This document shows positions 25,502 through 32,247 of a stretch of 32,418 nucleotides of DNA, piece after piece. The stretch covers positions 1 to 32,418 of the forward strand of contig JANOBO010000243.1 of NCBI GenBank assembly GCA_031411695.1, written 5' to 3'. The notes below the pieces were generated by a model. It worked only from the letters and a program-made list of their open reading frames with translations, did no database searches and was not told where the DNA came from. The translations under genes were made by a program, and so were the position numbers. This stretch comes from JAIBCL01 sp031411695. GTDB lineage: Bacteria > Verrucomicrobiota > Verrucomicrobiia > Verrucomicrobiales > Verrucomicrobiaceae. Each line of letters starts with the position of its first letter. Position 1 is the first letter of the stretch.

Positions 25502-25740
25502 TCACTGTTCAGTGTGCTTCCAGAGGCCCATTGAGTTGTTGGGCCAGAGCGTGACGCCGGGGCCGATCAGCGTGGCCGGGAAGACAAGCATGGCGTTCTC
25601 AGCGAGGGCGCCGCCGCGCTTCAGCACATCGAAGTCGAGGCCGCTGTCCGCGCCAGCACCGTCCGGCGCGCCGCCGCCCGTGGCGGCATCGCCCGCAGGC
25701 GAGGAGACGGGCGCGCCAGGGGACGGGTGTCGCTGATCAC
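25502..25740 (-). pseudogene. Small gene overlapping the collagen-like gene, probably frameshifted
   Basis: A GTG at 25740 overlaps the stop of the collagen-like gene (GTGA), the usual sign of a coupled downstream gene. Its frame reads MISDTRP and then drifts into Arg-rich sequence and stops. The adjacent frame is open to 25502 and reads PGAPVSSPAGDAATGGG, later FDVLKRGGALAENAMLV and ending GLWKHTEQ. One extra base in the GGGG run at 25719-25722 would join the two into a 79-residue protein. Either a real one-base deletion or a sequencing error is likely. The protein is Gly/Ala-rich and of unknown function. Confidence 0.55.
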
Positions 25741-26270
25741 CGCCGCGCTTCCAGCACCAGCGCATTGTAGGCCTGCCGCAACGCTTCACTGTCGGGATCG
25801 GCAAAGGGCGTATCCAGCGTCGGCACCGCATTCGTGTTATTGCTCGTGCCGCCGATGGCCGTATCGAGCTGCGCAGTCGTCACCTCCCCGGCCGCCCCGT
25901 CACTGCCGCGCGGGATGGCAAAGGTGAAGTGGACGACGGTGGCGTCAAAGGTCACGTCCACGGTGGCGGGCTCACCGGGATCCAGCGTCGTCACGCCATC
26001 CACCACGCACTGCGCAAAGGGCGGCCCTTGCTCCCCGGTCGCGCCCATCTCCCCGCGCGGGATGCCGAGGGTGAGATGCAGCACGCCGGCCACGATGCTG
26101 ACCTCCAAAGTCGCCGCCTCCCCCGGGTCCAGCGTGGTGACGGAGTCCACCACCGCGCTGGTGACGGTGGGCATGGCATCGATGAGAGATTTCAGACCGT
26201 TGAGCTGGGCGCGCATCTCCACGGCATCGACATCCGTGTTGGCTTGGGGAAGGTTGGGGTCAAAGGGCAT
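25737..26270 (-). CDS. Collagen-like protein with a duplicated module
   Basis: This 177-residue protein lacks a signal peptide. Two modules of about 43 residues repeat the same order. The first has SVTTLDPGEAATLEVSIV, then LHLTLGIPRGEMGATGEQGP. The second has GVTTLDPGEPATVDVTF, then VHFTFAIPRGSDGAAGEV. Each ends in a short Gly-X-Y collagen-like run. Such modules occur in phage tail-fibre and surface proteins. It lies between the fibronectin protein gene (123 bases upstream) and the small frameshifted gene, with which it overlaps. The role is unknown; a structural or attachment function is inferred from the repeats. Confidence 0.8.
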   Translation of the reverse strand: MPFDPNLPQANTDVDAVEMRAQLNGLKSLIDAMPTVTSAVVDSVTTLDPGEAATLEVSIVAGVLHLTLGIPRGEMGATGEQGPPFAQCVVDGVTTLDPGEPATVDVTFDATVVHFTFAIPRGSDGAAGEVTTAQLDTAIGGTSNNTNAVPTLDTPFADPDSEALRQAYNALVLEARR

Positions 26271-26342
26271 GGCGATGGGGGGTGAGGTGCGGGCGTTTCG
26301 TGGGTTACAAGACAGGGAGCGTTGGGTGGCGGGGCCGCGTCC

Positions 26343-26362
26343 GCGCCTTCCGAGGAAGGCGC
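26343..26362. terminator. Stem-loop between the fibronectin and collagen-like genes
   Basis: A perfect 9-bp inverted repeat, GCGCCTTCC/GGAAGGCGC, has a 2-base gap. It begins 30 bases past the fibronectin gene stop on the minus strand. It has no T-run, so it may attenuate transcription or protect the transcript rather than fully terminate it. Confidence 0.45.
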
Positions 26363-26392
26363 AGGCGGCTCGTGCAGCGCTTCATGGATAGC

Positions 26393-27103
26393 TCACGGCA
26401 CGCGCTTCATGGCGATGTCGCTCCATGGGCTGTAGCCGGCAGCGTTGTGGCTGCGCATGCGGGCCAAGATCTTCTGGCCGGAAGGCAGGTCCTCCAGCGT
26501 GTCGTTGCTGTTCGCCGTGGTCATCTTGTGTACCCAGACGGGGTTAGCGGGGTCCAGGGCCACCTGCCACTCAAAGTAGTCCGCGCCGGGCTGCGCATCC
26601 GCTGAACCGTCAAGCTGACCTTCCTCATCGCCGAAGGTGAGGGCCACATTTTGCGGCGCGGGCAATGGCTGGGCCGGGGTGGCATCGGCCTTGACGTCCA
26701 TGCCTGCGGACTGCACCTCAGCTTCGGTCGTCGCTGTGCGCGCCACGTAGGAGCCGAGCATGTCCATCGCATCGCGCAGCTCCTTGGTCAGGTCCTTGAG
26801 TTCCGTGGTGAGCTGTTTGGCGGAGGCCTTGGCGGTGTCCCGTGCGATGCGCTTGGTGCGCACGGCGGCGACTTTGGCCGTGATGTCCGCCAGCGAGGGC
26901 GTGGGGGTGGTGAAGGCGGCGTTGCCGGTCAGTTTGTTGACGATGGACTCCACCCTGACGAGGAGTGACTCGAGACCGAGCCGCGCGAGATTGAGGACGA
27001 CGTTGAACATTTTTTTGTGTGGGTTGGGCGGCGCGTCCGGCTGGCTCCAGAGCAATCCCGGCTGGTTCCATTTTTGGGGAGTCGGTGAGTTCCAAGTCGC
27101 CAT
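26393..27103 (-). CDS. Fibronectin type III domain protein
   Basis: This 236-residue protein has no signal peptide. Residues 1-30 are Trp/Pro-rich (WNSPTPQKWNQPGLLW). A helical middle (about 33-125) includes VNKLTGNAAFTTPTPSLADI and a charged coiled-coil-like stretch. The last 90 residues fit a fibronectin type III domain, starting LPAPQNVALTFGDEEGQLD, with FEWQVALDP and ending ARMRSHNAAGYSPWSDIAM. Similar proteins occur beside collagen-like genes in Verrucomicrobiota (from memory). The pairing with the collagen-like gene suggests a structural or binding assembly, possibly derived from phage tails. No phage head, tail or integrase gene is visible nearby. Confidence 0.8.
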   Translation of the reverse strand: MATWNSPTPQKWNQPGLLWSQPDAPPNPHKKMFNVVLNLARLGLESLLVRVESIVNKLTGNAAFTTPTPSLADITAKVAAVRTKRIARDTAKASAKQLTTELKDLTKELRDAMDMLGSYVARTATTEAEVQSAGMDVKADATPAQPLPAPQNVALTFGDEEGQLDGSADAQPGADYFEWQVALDPANPVWVHKMTTANSNDTLEDLPSGQKILARMRSHNAAGYSPWSDIAMKRVP

Positions 27104-27218
27104 GCGCGCCGCAGGTTGGGTTAATTAAGCGGTCTGATTTTCGTGAACCGCTGCATTGAAAAGAAAAACCTCGGCCAAGGGAAGCCTAATTTTTGCGAAT
27201 GTGCGCTGCCCGCCAGTC

Positions 27219-27449
27219 ATGACGGGTGCTTCACGAGTCACTGCGAATGCTTCGGCGGTCACCTGCACCGAGGCATCAGCCGTGACTGGCGGAGCACCGG
27301 TCGTGAACAACAGAGCATCGGTCGTGACCGATGGCACAAAAGTCACGACTGACGGACCAAAAGTCGTGTCCGGCGTGGCATCGGACATGGCGGATGGATC
27401 ATCGGCAAAGAACAATGAAGCATCGGTCACGACCGATGGAGCATCGTGA
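27219..27449. repeat. Degenerate 21-base tandem repeat (heptapeptide ASVVTDG-like)
   Basis: About ten degenerate 21-base units fill this stretch. On the plus strand they read as heptapeptides of the form ASVVTDG, TKVTTDG, PKVVSGV and ASVTTDG, in a 97-residue frame opening at 27156. The minus strand is also open (27430-27125), with units such as FGPSVVT and FVPSVTT, and ends 21 bases upstream of the fibronectin gene start, so a coding role on that strand is equally possible. Two units contain the palindromes CATCGGTC-GT-GACCGATG (27316-27333) and CATCGGTC-AC-GACCGATG (27421-27438). Bases 27450-27555 hold nothing else recognisable. Confidence 0.75.
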
Positions 27450-27555
27450 GACGCCGGAAAAGCAATTCACGCGTCGTAAACCACTGATTCTTAACGATTT
27501 ACCCATGCATCGCGGGCGCTGACCCCGCAGCCGTCAACCGGAGCGGACTACCCCC

Positions 27556-27747
27556 TCATTTGCGCCGGTAAAGCCACCGGCTGGTGAGGGTCAGCAGAGT
27601 GGCCGCCCCGACGAAGCTGAGACTGGTCTCTGTGAGCCCATGCTCTAAGACCAGCGCGATACCAGCAAGCGCAAAGGCCATCTGCGCGATGCCAACGAAC
27701 ATCCGAAGCCAACCCCATTTCAATAAATGCCGCGTGGATGGATCCAT
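27556..27747 (-). CDS. Small membrane protein following arsC
   Basis: A 63-residue protein with two hydrophobic helices (about residues 12-33 and 40-56), a basic C-terminus (RWLYRRK) and no cysteines. It begins at the ATG at 27747, preceded by a GAGGG-containing stretch, 34 bases after the arsC stop on the same strand. The open frame reaches back to 28023, but that part overlaps arsC and is out of its frame. It is probably the last gene of the ars operon. No match to a known arsenic transporter is seen; it is too short to be ArsB or ACR3. Confidence 0.68.
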   Translation of the reverse strand: MDPSTRHLLKWGWLRMFVGIAQMAFALAGIALVLEHGLTETSLSFVGAATLLTLTSRWLYRRK

Positions 27748-27781
27748 TCCGAGGGTCCCTCGCGGGCTTTCACAAACATTC

Positions 27782-28249
27782 TCAGAGCAGCGCAAGGATG
27801 GGCTGTGGGTTCCGGCGGCGCTCATCCAAGAGTCCGGCGGCGTAGGCCTCAAACACCCGGCGGATCTCGTCTCGAACCCGGCGGAAGAACTGCATTTTTT
27901 CCTCTTCCGTGCCGGTCGCATGGGCGGGATCGTCAAAAGGAAAATGGTGGCGGTTTGGATTTTCCGGGAAGACGGGGCAGGCCTGATCTGCATTGCCACA
28001 CACCGTGATGATCGTCTCCACACCTTGGTTCAAAAACTGATCGAGATGCTTGGAGGTGTGCGGAGAGATGTCGATGCCGATCTCCCGCATCGCCGTGATG
28101 GCAAGCGGATGCACGTAGCCAGCCGGGTGCGATCCGGCGCTGGCGACCCGATATAAATCGCCCACGGCAGCCCTCAATATGCCTTCGGCCAAATGGCTGC
28201 GGCAGGAGTTCCCCGTGCAGAGAATGAGAATGAGCGGCTCGTCCTTCAT
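27782..28249 (-). CDS. arsC: Thioredoxin-type arsenate reductase (low-molecular-weight phosphatase fold)
   Basis: This 155-residue protein has the P-loop CTGNSCRS (Cys11 nucleophile, Arg17) near the N-terminus, the paired redox cysteines TVCGNADQACP (Cys84, Cys91) and the FDDP aspartate motif (Asp106/Asp107). The three-cysteine set distinguishes thioredoxin-coupled ArsC from plain tyrosine phosphatases. It reduces arsenate to arsenite in the cytoplasm. Its ATG overlaps the stop of the upstream DUF6428 gene by 4 bases (ATGA), so the two are co-translated. The arsenite exporter is not in this window. Confidence 0.93.
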   Translation of the reverse strand: MKDEPLILILCTGNSCRSHLAEGILRAAVGDLYRVASAGSHPAGYVHPLAITAMREIGIDISPHTSKHLDQFLNQGVETIITVCGNADQACPVFPENPNRHHFPFDDPAHATGTEEEKMQFFRRVRDEIRRVFEAYAAGLLDERRRNPQPILALL

Positions 28250-28737
28250 AGTCCGCAGCCTCCATTTCCACCGCAGCAAGAGCCAGCCGCCTCCGGCTCC
28301 GAGACAGCACCCGATGATGTCGCTGGCACGCCGCAAAGTTCCTTGGCGAGGCAGTCGGTATGCTTTTTGACAAGGTGGAAAACCAAGGCGTCGCGCGTGC
28401 GCTCCACTCCGCTCAGGGGGTATTGGGAGATGAGCCCGTCCTCATATTCGATCTCGACGGGCAAGTCCTCATCCCCGAACGCAGATGCGGCCTTATCCAA
28501 GATGGCGGCCAGCTTGCCGGCGGCGATTCGGTGATCGTCATCCCCTCCTACCCAAGCCTGGAGCTGGCAGGTGCGCGTTTCGTGCCGCGCCCCTCCGCAA
28601 TCGATGAAGGATTTCTGCACGCGCGCCACCTCTGTGATGTGGAAGGAGACAGGAACGAGGCCGCCGCCGGGCAACAGGATCTGGAGCGGGAGGGAGGGTT
28701 GATAGGACAGGAGGTCTTGGAGTTCTTGGGTGTTCAT
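28246..28737 (-). CDS. DUF6428 family protein in the ars operon
   Basis: This 163-residue soluble protein matches the DUF6428 pattern: PLQILLPGGGLVPVSFHITE near the start, then CGGARHETRTCQLQAWVGGD, then LPVEIEYEDGLISQYPL. The tail is cysteine-rich (SCCGGNGGCGL) and could bind arsenite or a metal. The family is found next to arsR and arsC in several phyla, but its function is unknown. It is placed between arsR (13 bases upstream) and arsC (4-base overlap). The ATG at 28737 is the only good start. Confidence 0.85.
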   Translation of the reverse strand: MNTQELQDLLSYQPSLPLQILLPGGGLVPVSFHITEVARVQKSFIDCGGARHETRTCQLQAWVGGDDDHRIAAGKLAAILDKAASAFGDEDLPVEIEYEDGLISQYPLSGVERTRDALVFHLVKKHTDCLAKELCGVPATSSGAVSEPEAAGSCCGGNGGCGL

Positions 28738-28750
28738 AAGAGAGTGATTT

Positions 28751-29161
28751 TCATGCGACGGCCTTGGTTGCAGGGACGCGGGCTTTGCGGGTTTTGAAGG
28801 CCAGCTCCTGCGGTGCGGGGCAGCAGCTTTTATCGCGCACGGCCAGCCTTTTCACCATCCGGCTGGCATCGCGTGCCAACGTCTTCACGGATTCGGGGCG
28901 GAGATTGAAATGCTTTTGCAGAGCGGACAAAACCGGGACGAATCCGCGGGCCACACGGTAATAGACCCACTTCTCGCGGCGCTCGCTGTCCAGCAGCCCC
29001 GCGCGGCGGATGACCTGCACATGGCTGGACACGGATGACTGCGGCATGCCCAGGATGTCCGCCAGCTCGCACACGCACAAGGGCTGCTCCCACAGGAGGA
29101 AGACAATGCGCCAGCGCGTCTCGTCGGCCAGGCTTTGAAAAAACAGAACAGCGTCTTGCAT
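28751..29161 (-). CDS. arsR: ArsR-family metalloregulator
   Basis: This 136-residue winged-helix repressor has ADETRWRIVFLLWE at the start of its DNA-binding domain. The arsenite-binding motif LCVCEL (Cys29, Cys31) is followed by the recognition helix QSSVSSHVQVIRRAGL and the wing KWVYYRV. A further Cys pair (SCCPAP) lies near residue 113 and may add a ligand. It should repress its own operon and be released by As(III) or Sb(III). The ATG at 29161 is preferred to the TTG-opened extension to 29182. A short dyad lies directly upstream. Confidence 0.93.
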   Translation of the reverse strand: MQDAVLFFQSLADETRWRIVFLLWEQPLCVCELADILGMPQSSVSSHVQVIRRAGLLDSERREKWVYYRVARGFVPVLSALQKHFNLRPESVKTLARDASRMVKRLAVRDKSCCPAPQELAFKTRKARVPATKAVA

Positions 29162-29317
29162 CGGCCGAAGTCGTAACGACAATCACCGTTATGTCAAGCT
29201 GCGGTACTGTCACCTTCGGCGCTTTGACGCAGGATCACGGCACGCCAAAGAATCCGCTGCCGTGGCCTGATCCACGCACCCAACAAACCAAACCAAACCA
29301 CACACACAGAAACACAG
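29162..29317. promoter_or_regulatory. Divergent arsR/pstS control region with candidate ArsR operator
   Basis: The region separates arsR from the pstS-type gene. Next to the arsR start lies GTCGTAACGAC (29170-29180), a perfect palindrome with a 1-base centre. It overlaps TAACG-N8-CGTTA (29174-29191), a dyad of a size expected for a homodimeric repressor. The pstS side ends in an A/C-rich leader (CAACAAACCAAACC type) without a Shine-Dalgarno sequence. Confidence 0.45.
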
Positions 29318-30139
29318 ATGAAAAACAGCATCACAACGAAGCTGGCGGGGCTCTGCCTCCTCAGCCTTATCACCACGACAGGCGCGCAAGCGCAGACCAC
29401 GCTCCGCATCCGCGGCTCCGACACACTCGGCGCGAAGCTGGTGCCGCAATGGGCGGAAGGCTTCAAGAAAACAGGTGCCGAAGTCAGCTTTGACATCGCG
29501 GCCGAAGGCTCTTCGACCGCGTTCACCAACTTGGCATCCGGCAGCGCCGAGATAGGCATGTCCAGCCGCAAGGTGAAGGATGAGGAGGTCACCTTGTGCA
29601 AAACCAAAGGCGTGTTTCTCAAGGAATACGAAGTGGCGTGGGACATGATGGCTGTGATCGTGAACAAGGATAACCCAGTGACCGACCTGACCAAGAAGCA
29701 GGTGGCGGGGATCTTCACCGGTGCGATCAAGGATTGGAGCGAGGTCGGCGGCGTGCCGGGCCCCATTTCCATCTACACACGCAACACCTCCTCAGGCACA
29801 TACAAGGACTGGATGACGCTCGCCATGAAGGGCAAGGACTATGCGACCAGCAGCCAAAAGATGGCGGGCAACGAACAGATCGCATCCGAAGTGGGCGGCA
29901 ACCGAGGCGGTGTCGGCTATGTGGGCCACGCCTACATCAAGGGCAAGGGCATCAAGGCCATCTCCACAGAGGGGATCGCGCCGGATGGTGCCAACCTGAA
30001 AACCTTCCCCTACAGCCGCCCGACCTACTTTTACACAAACGGGGAGCCGACTGGCAAGGTGAAGGACTTCATTGATTTCTGCATGAGCCCGGCTGGCGTC
30101 AAGATCACCGAGGTGGTCGGCTTCTTCCCGGCGAGATAA
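29318..30139 (+). CDS. Phosphate ABC transporter substrate-binding protein (PstS family)
   Basis: This 273-residue periplasmic protein has a signal peptide (about 1-25, ending GAQAQ). The phosphate-binding fold is recognisable by RIRGSDTLG near the N-terminus, AEGSSTAF, SRKVKDEE, KQVAGIFTGAIKDWSEVGG and TRNTSSGTYKDW. The pstC, pstA and pstB genes are absent from the window, so this is an orphan or a satellite binding protein. Because arsenate mimics phosphate, its divergent placement with arsR suggests a role in selective phosphate capture under arsenic stress. This is an inference from position only. Confidence 0.9.
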   Translation: MKNSITTKLAGLCLLSLITTTGAQAQTTLRIRGSDTLGAKLVPQWAEGFKKTGAEVSFDIAAEGSSTAFTNLASGSAEIGMSSRKVKDEEVTLCKTKGVFLKEYEVAWDMMAVIVNKDNPVTDLTKKQVAGIFTGAIKDWSEVGGVPGPISIYTRNTSSGTYKDWMTLAMKGKDYATSSQKMAGNEQIASEVGGNRGGVGYVGHAYIKGKGIKAISTEGIAPDGANLKTFPYSRPTYFYTNGEPTGKVKDFIDFCMSPAGVKITEVVGFFPAR

Positions 30140-30164
30140 TTCAACCAGCAGAATGATCACCTGA

Positions 30165-30219
30165 TCGGGGTTCGGCAGGTATCCCCGCCGCCGTATACGC
30201 GGGAACCGCCGAACTCCGA
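30165..30219. terminator. Long hairpin downstream of the pstS-type gene
   Basis: A 12-bp stem (TCGGGGTTCGGC, 30165-30176; GCCGAACTCCGA, 30208-30219, one G-T pair) is extended inside by further pairing around CCCCGC and GCGGG. It begins 25 bases after the stop codon, a terminator-like position, but lacks a T-run. It may be a dispersed hairpin element. Confidence 0.5.
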
Positions 30220-30339
30220 CATTTAGCCGCCGGGTGTCAGGCGTTGTTTCGCACTTCTCCGCTTGATTCGATCAAGGCGCAGAACTCAGCAGCGATTTTA
30301 TCGTCCCGGGAAAGGGGTCTTGTGTTTCATATTGAGGAA

Positions 30340-30573
30340 TTACAGAAATTCGCCATCACATTGCCCCCGCTCAATTACCAAGGCGATAACGATGGTTACG
30401 GGGTCGATCAGGGCATCTCGGGCGAGTGGAATCATTGCCGAGAGTAATAATGCGGCGATTGCGATGACCATACCACGCAACACGCCCCGGAGTCGCGGAT
30501 GATGCATTTTGCCTCGTGGAAAATGAACCAGCGGGATGATCAACAGCGCCGGGGTGATCATGGCGGGCCATCC
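30340..30573 (-). pseudogene. ChrA chromate transporter C-terminal remnant
   Basis: Leftward translation gives GWPAMITPALLIIPLVHF, then HPRLRGVLRGMVIAIAALLL and SAMIPLARDALIDPVTIVI. This closely follows the last membrane helices of CHR-family chromate transporters. The upstream two-thirds of the gene are missing, and the natural end is replaced by a short unrelated tail. It is therefore a remnant rather than a working transporter. It is convergent with the pstS-type gene and lies next to another truncated fragment. Confidence 0.65.
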
Positions 30574-30635
30574 GGCAGCTGGGAAGGCGGCAGGTGCAGC
30601 GTTCCGGTTTCGTCGGTTTCGAGGATGGTGCTCAC
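30558..30635 (-). pseudogene. N-terminal remnant of an antitoxin-like protein
   Basis: A GTG at 30635 opens a 25-residue frame reading MSTILETDETGTLHLPPSQL before a TGA. The pattern (TxLExDxxGTLHLP) resembles short AbrB-like or toxin-antitoxin antitoxins seen in this phylum (from memory). The frame ends exactly where the ChrA-like remnant begins, in a different frame, which suggests a deletion joined the two. It is too short to be functional and the assignment is tentative. Confidence 0.35.
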
Positions 30636-30827
30636 GGCGGGAAGACGGGGCGCGTGTGCTACGGAGTAACCGCGCAACCAGATGTGGATCGCTTCCCTGC
30701 CCTTGGTTGTTTCCGTTACGTATGGGGAAATCTCACGACCCCTTCTCCGCCTAACCGGTGGTGGTGAGCGCAGAACAAGCCCTCCGGTGGTTGCTTCTGC
30801 GGCGGGCTATGCTAGCTGAGCGGCGAC

Positions 30828-31289
30828 ATGAATCATTCCTGGTCACTCCATGGAGCGATGCGCTTCAGCCTCACAGTCGCCCTGTTCATCGCGGCCGGTG
30901 GCTTCTGGCTCGCCGGGGCCGGGCCGGAAGCAGCGCAGCCGGGGGGAACGGCGGTGAAATCCGGGCTTGAAGGCACGACCCGCTCCGAGGTGGTGAGTGG
31001 TGTGCCCGGCGGCAAGACGACCGGTGGCGCGGCGAGTGTGGAGTTCGCCATCGCCCCTTTTGAAGGCGACAAGCCGTCCTTTGCCAGGGCTGTCTTCGTC
31101 AAGAGCGGGCGCTACGGCAAATACAGAGTTGCGCTCCCACCCGGAAAATACTGGATCGGACCCAAAGCAAAGGCTCAAGGCGCCACGAACCCTGCTCCGC
31201 CTCCCGCCGTGTTTCGGGAGACCGAGGCGGTCGTGATGGAGGGCGCGTTCACCCACCTCGACCTGTCGGAGATCTTCTACGCGCCCTGA
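30828..31289 (+). CDS. Secreted beta-sandwich protein of unknown function
   Basis: This 153-residue protein has an N-terminal hydrophobic stretch (residues 11-30, MRFSLTVALFIAAGGFWLAG) acting as signal peptide or anchor. A second start at the ATG at 30858 would give a more typical signal peptide. After a Gly/Thr-rich linker (about 31-65) comes a domain with FAIAPFEGDKPSFARAVFV, GKYRVALPPGKYWIGPK and EAVVMEGAFTHLDLSEIFY. This is the pattern of a small carboxypeptidase-regulatory or SpaA-like beta-sandwich. No catalytic residues or partners are visible. Confidence 0.72.
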   Translation: MNHSWSLHGAMRFSLTVALFIAAGGFWLAGAGPEAAQPGGTAVKSGLEGTTRSEVVSGVPGGKTTGGAASVEFAIAPFEGDKPSFARAVFVKSGRYGKYRVALPPGKYWIGPKAKAQGATNPAPPPAVFRETEAVVMEGAFTHLDLSEIFYAP

Positions 31290-31495
31290 CCCATCACTGG
31301 GACCACGCGAAGCGGGAACATGGACACGGAGCCTCTATGAGCGCAGCTTGGAAATAAGCGGCCCAAACCACGATCCCATGTCGCGGGTACCGCTACACGG
31401 AGGAAGCGTGTCCAAGCGTCGGGCAGCGGACGTTTGTAGGCGCAGCTGCGAGAGAGCACAAGGCCGCGACTGAGGTCGCACCGCGCCAGAAAAAA
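31290..31495. other. Intergenic region between convergent genes
   Basis: No gene was found. The stretch from about 31375 to 31480 is GC-rich with short self-complementary words such as CGCAGCTGCG (31441-31450), and resembles dispersed non-coding sequence. No second copy was located in this window. It ends at the terminator that follows. Confidence 0.3.
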
Positions 31496-31522
31496 GACCG
31501 GCACCCCGAAAGGGTGCCGGTC
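31496..31522 (-). terminator. Rho-independent terminator of the Thr-rich secreted protein gene
   Basis: An 11-bp perfect stem (GACCGGCACCC, 31496-31506; GGGTGCCGGTC, 31512-31522) encloses a 5-base loop. On the minus strand it is followed directly by TCTTTTTTCTGG. This is the clearest intrinsic terminator in the window and lies 42 bases past the stop of the minus-strand gene. Confidence 0.93.
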
Positions 31523-31564
31523 AGAAGTCAGGCCGTTATCAGCGGCCGCTGGACTTGGTGCGGA

Positions 31565-31930
31565 TCAATCGTCGATGACGACGCGGCTGATCACGCGATT
31601 GTCGCCTTCGGTCATGTAATGCACGCTCACTGGAAGGCCGACGCGGATGCGGGTCTTCATGTCTTCTTCAGCAATGGTCTTCCCGCTCTTGGTGACGTAG
31701 GCGACGGTCTTGCCGTAGCGATAAGTGACCGGGCCGCTGCTTTCCTTCACGATGAAAGTCGTGCCGGGCACATACTCCGTGATGGTGCCAGTGCTGGTGG
31801 TGGTCTTCGTCTCCGTGGTGGTCGAACCATCTGGATTCTGCGTGGTTGTCTTCGTGGTCTTCGTGTCCGCTGCGATCAGCGCTGAGGCGGCGAGCAGGGA
31901 AAGGGCGAGTGTGTAGAGTTGGGTTTTCAT
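31565..31930 (-). CDS. Small secreted Thr-rich protein of unknown function
   Basis: This 121-residue protein has a signal peptide (about 1-21, ending SALIAA). A very Thr/Lys-rich stretch follows (residues 23-49, TKTTKTTTQNPDGSTTTETK), then a compact domain with GTITEYVPGTTFIVKESSGP, VTYRYGKTVAYVTKSGKTI and a final VGLPVSVHYMTEGDNRVISR. The second half looks like a small beta-barrel. The leader before the ATG is A/C-rich (AAGAAGAACAGAAC), like that of the pstS-type gene. The gene has its own strong terminator, consistent with a single-gene transcript. Function is unknown. Confidence 0.8.
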   Translation of the reverse strand: MKTQLYTLALSLLAASALIAADTKTTKTTTQNPDGSTTTETKTTTSTGTITEYVPGTTFIVKESSGPVTYRYGKTVAYVTKSGKTIAEEDMKTRIRVGLPVSVHYMTEGDNRVISRVVIDD

Positions 31931-32247
31931 GTTCTGTTCTTCTTGGGTTTGTTGTGCCGGTCAGATTGACTGGTTGCATTCTTATCGGCGCTCCCGGCGA
32001 GTCGCGCGCATGAGTCACCCTGATGAGCGCATCAGGGTATGCCCCGCATTTGCGAAGGAGTCACGCTGCGTGATACCCAAGCGGACCGGCGCCCCTGCGT
32101 GTGTGCGGAATGCTGCGCGGTGTGGGTCAGGAAGGGGCTTTTGACAGAATTTGCAGATTGCAGGACGAACCGGGAAGAAGGTCGATGAACGAGTCCACGC
32201 GCATCCTGTGAGTCCTGACTCCTCTTCGCAGCAGGATGCGGCAAAGC
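31931..32247. other. Intergenic region with a 9-bp hairpin
   Basis: No gene was found in these 317 bases. A perfect hairpin lies at 32017-32038 (ACCCTGATG, loop AGCG, CATCAGGGT). It is upstream of the Thr-rich protein gene and downstream of the partial gene at the right edge, so it could terminate the latter. The rest shows no clear promoter or operator. Confidence 0.45.

Noticed and set aside
25502..27103. A prophage
   Set aside because: Only fibre-like proteins are present; no integrase, capsid, terminase, portal or lysis gene and no attachment repeats were found.
27219..27449. CRISPR array
   Set aside because: The units are directly adjacent, degenerate and 21 bases long, without constant repeats separated by unique spacers, and no cas genes are nearby.
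32143..32175. TTGACA box on the plus strand resembling a -35 element
   Set aside because: No -10 box at a suitable distance and no plus-strand gene downstream before the window edge.
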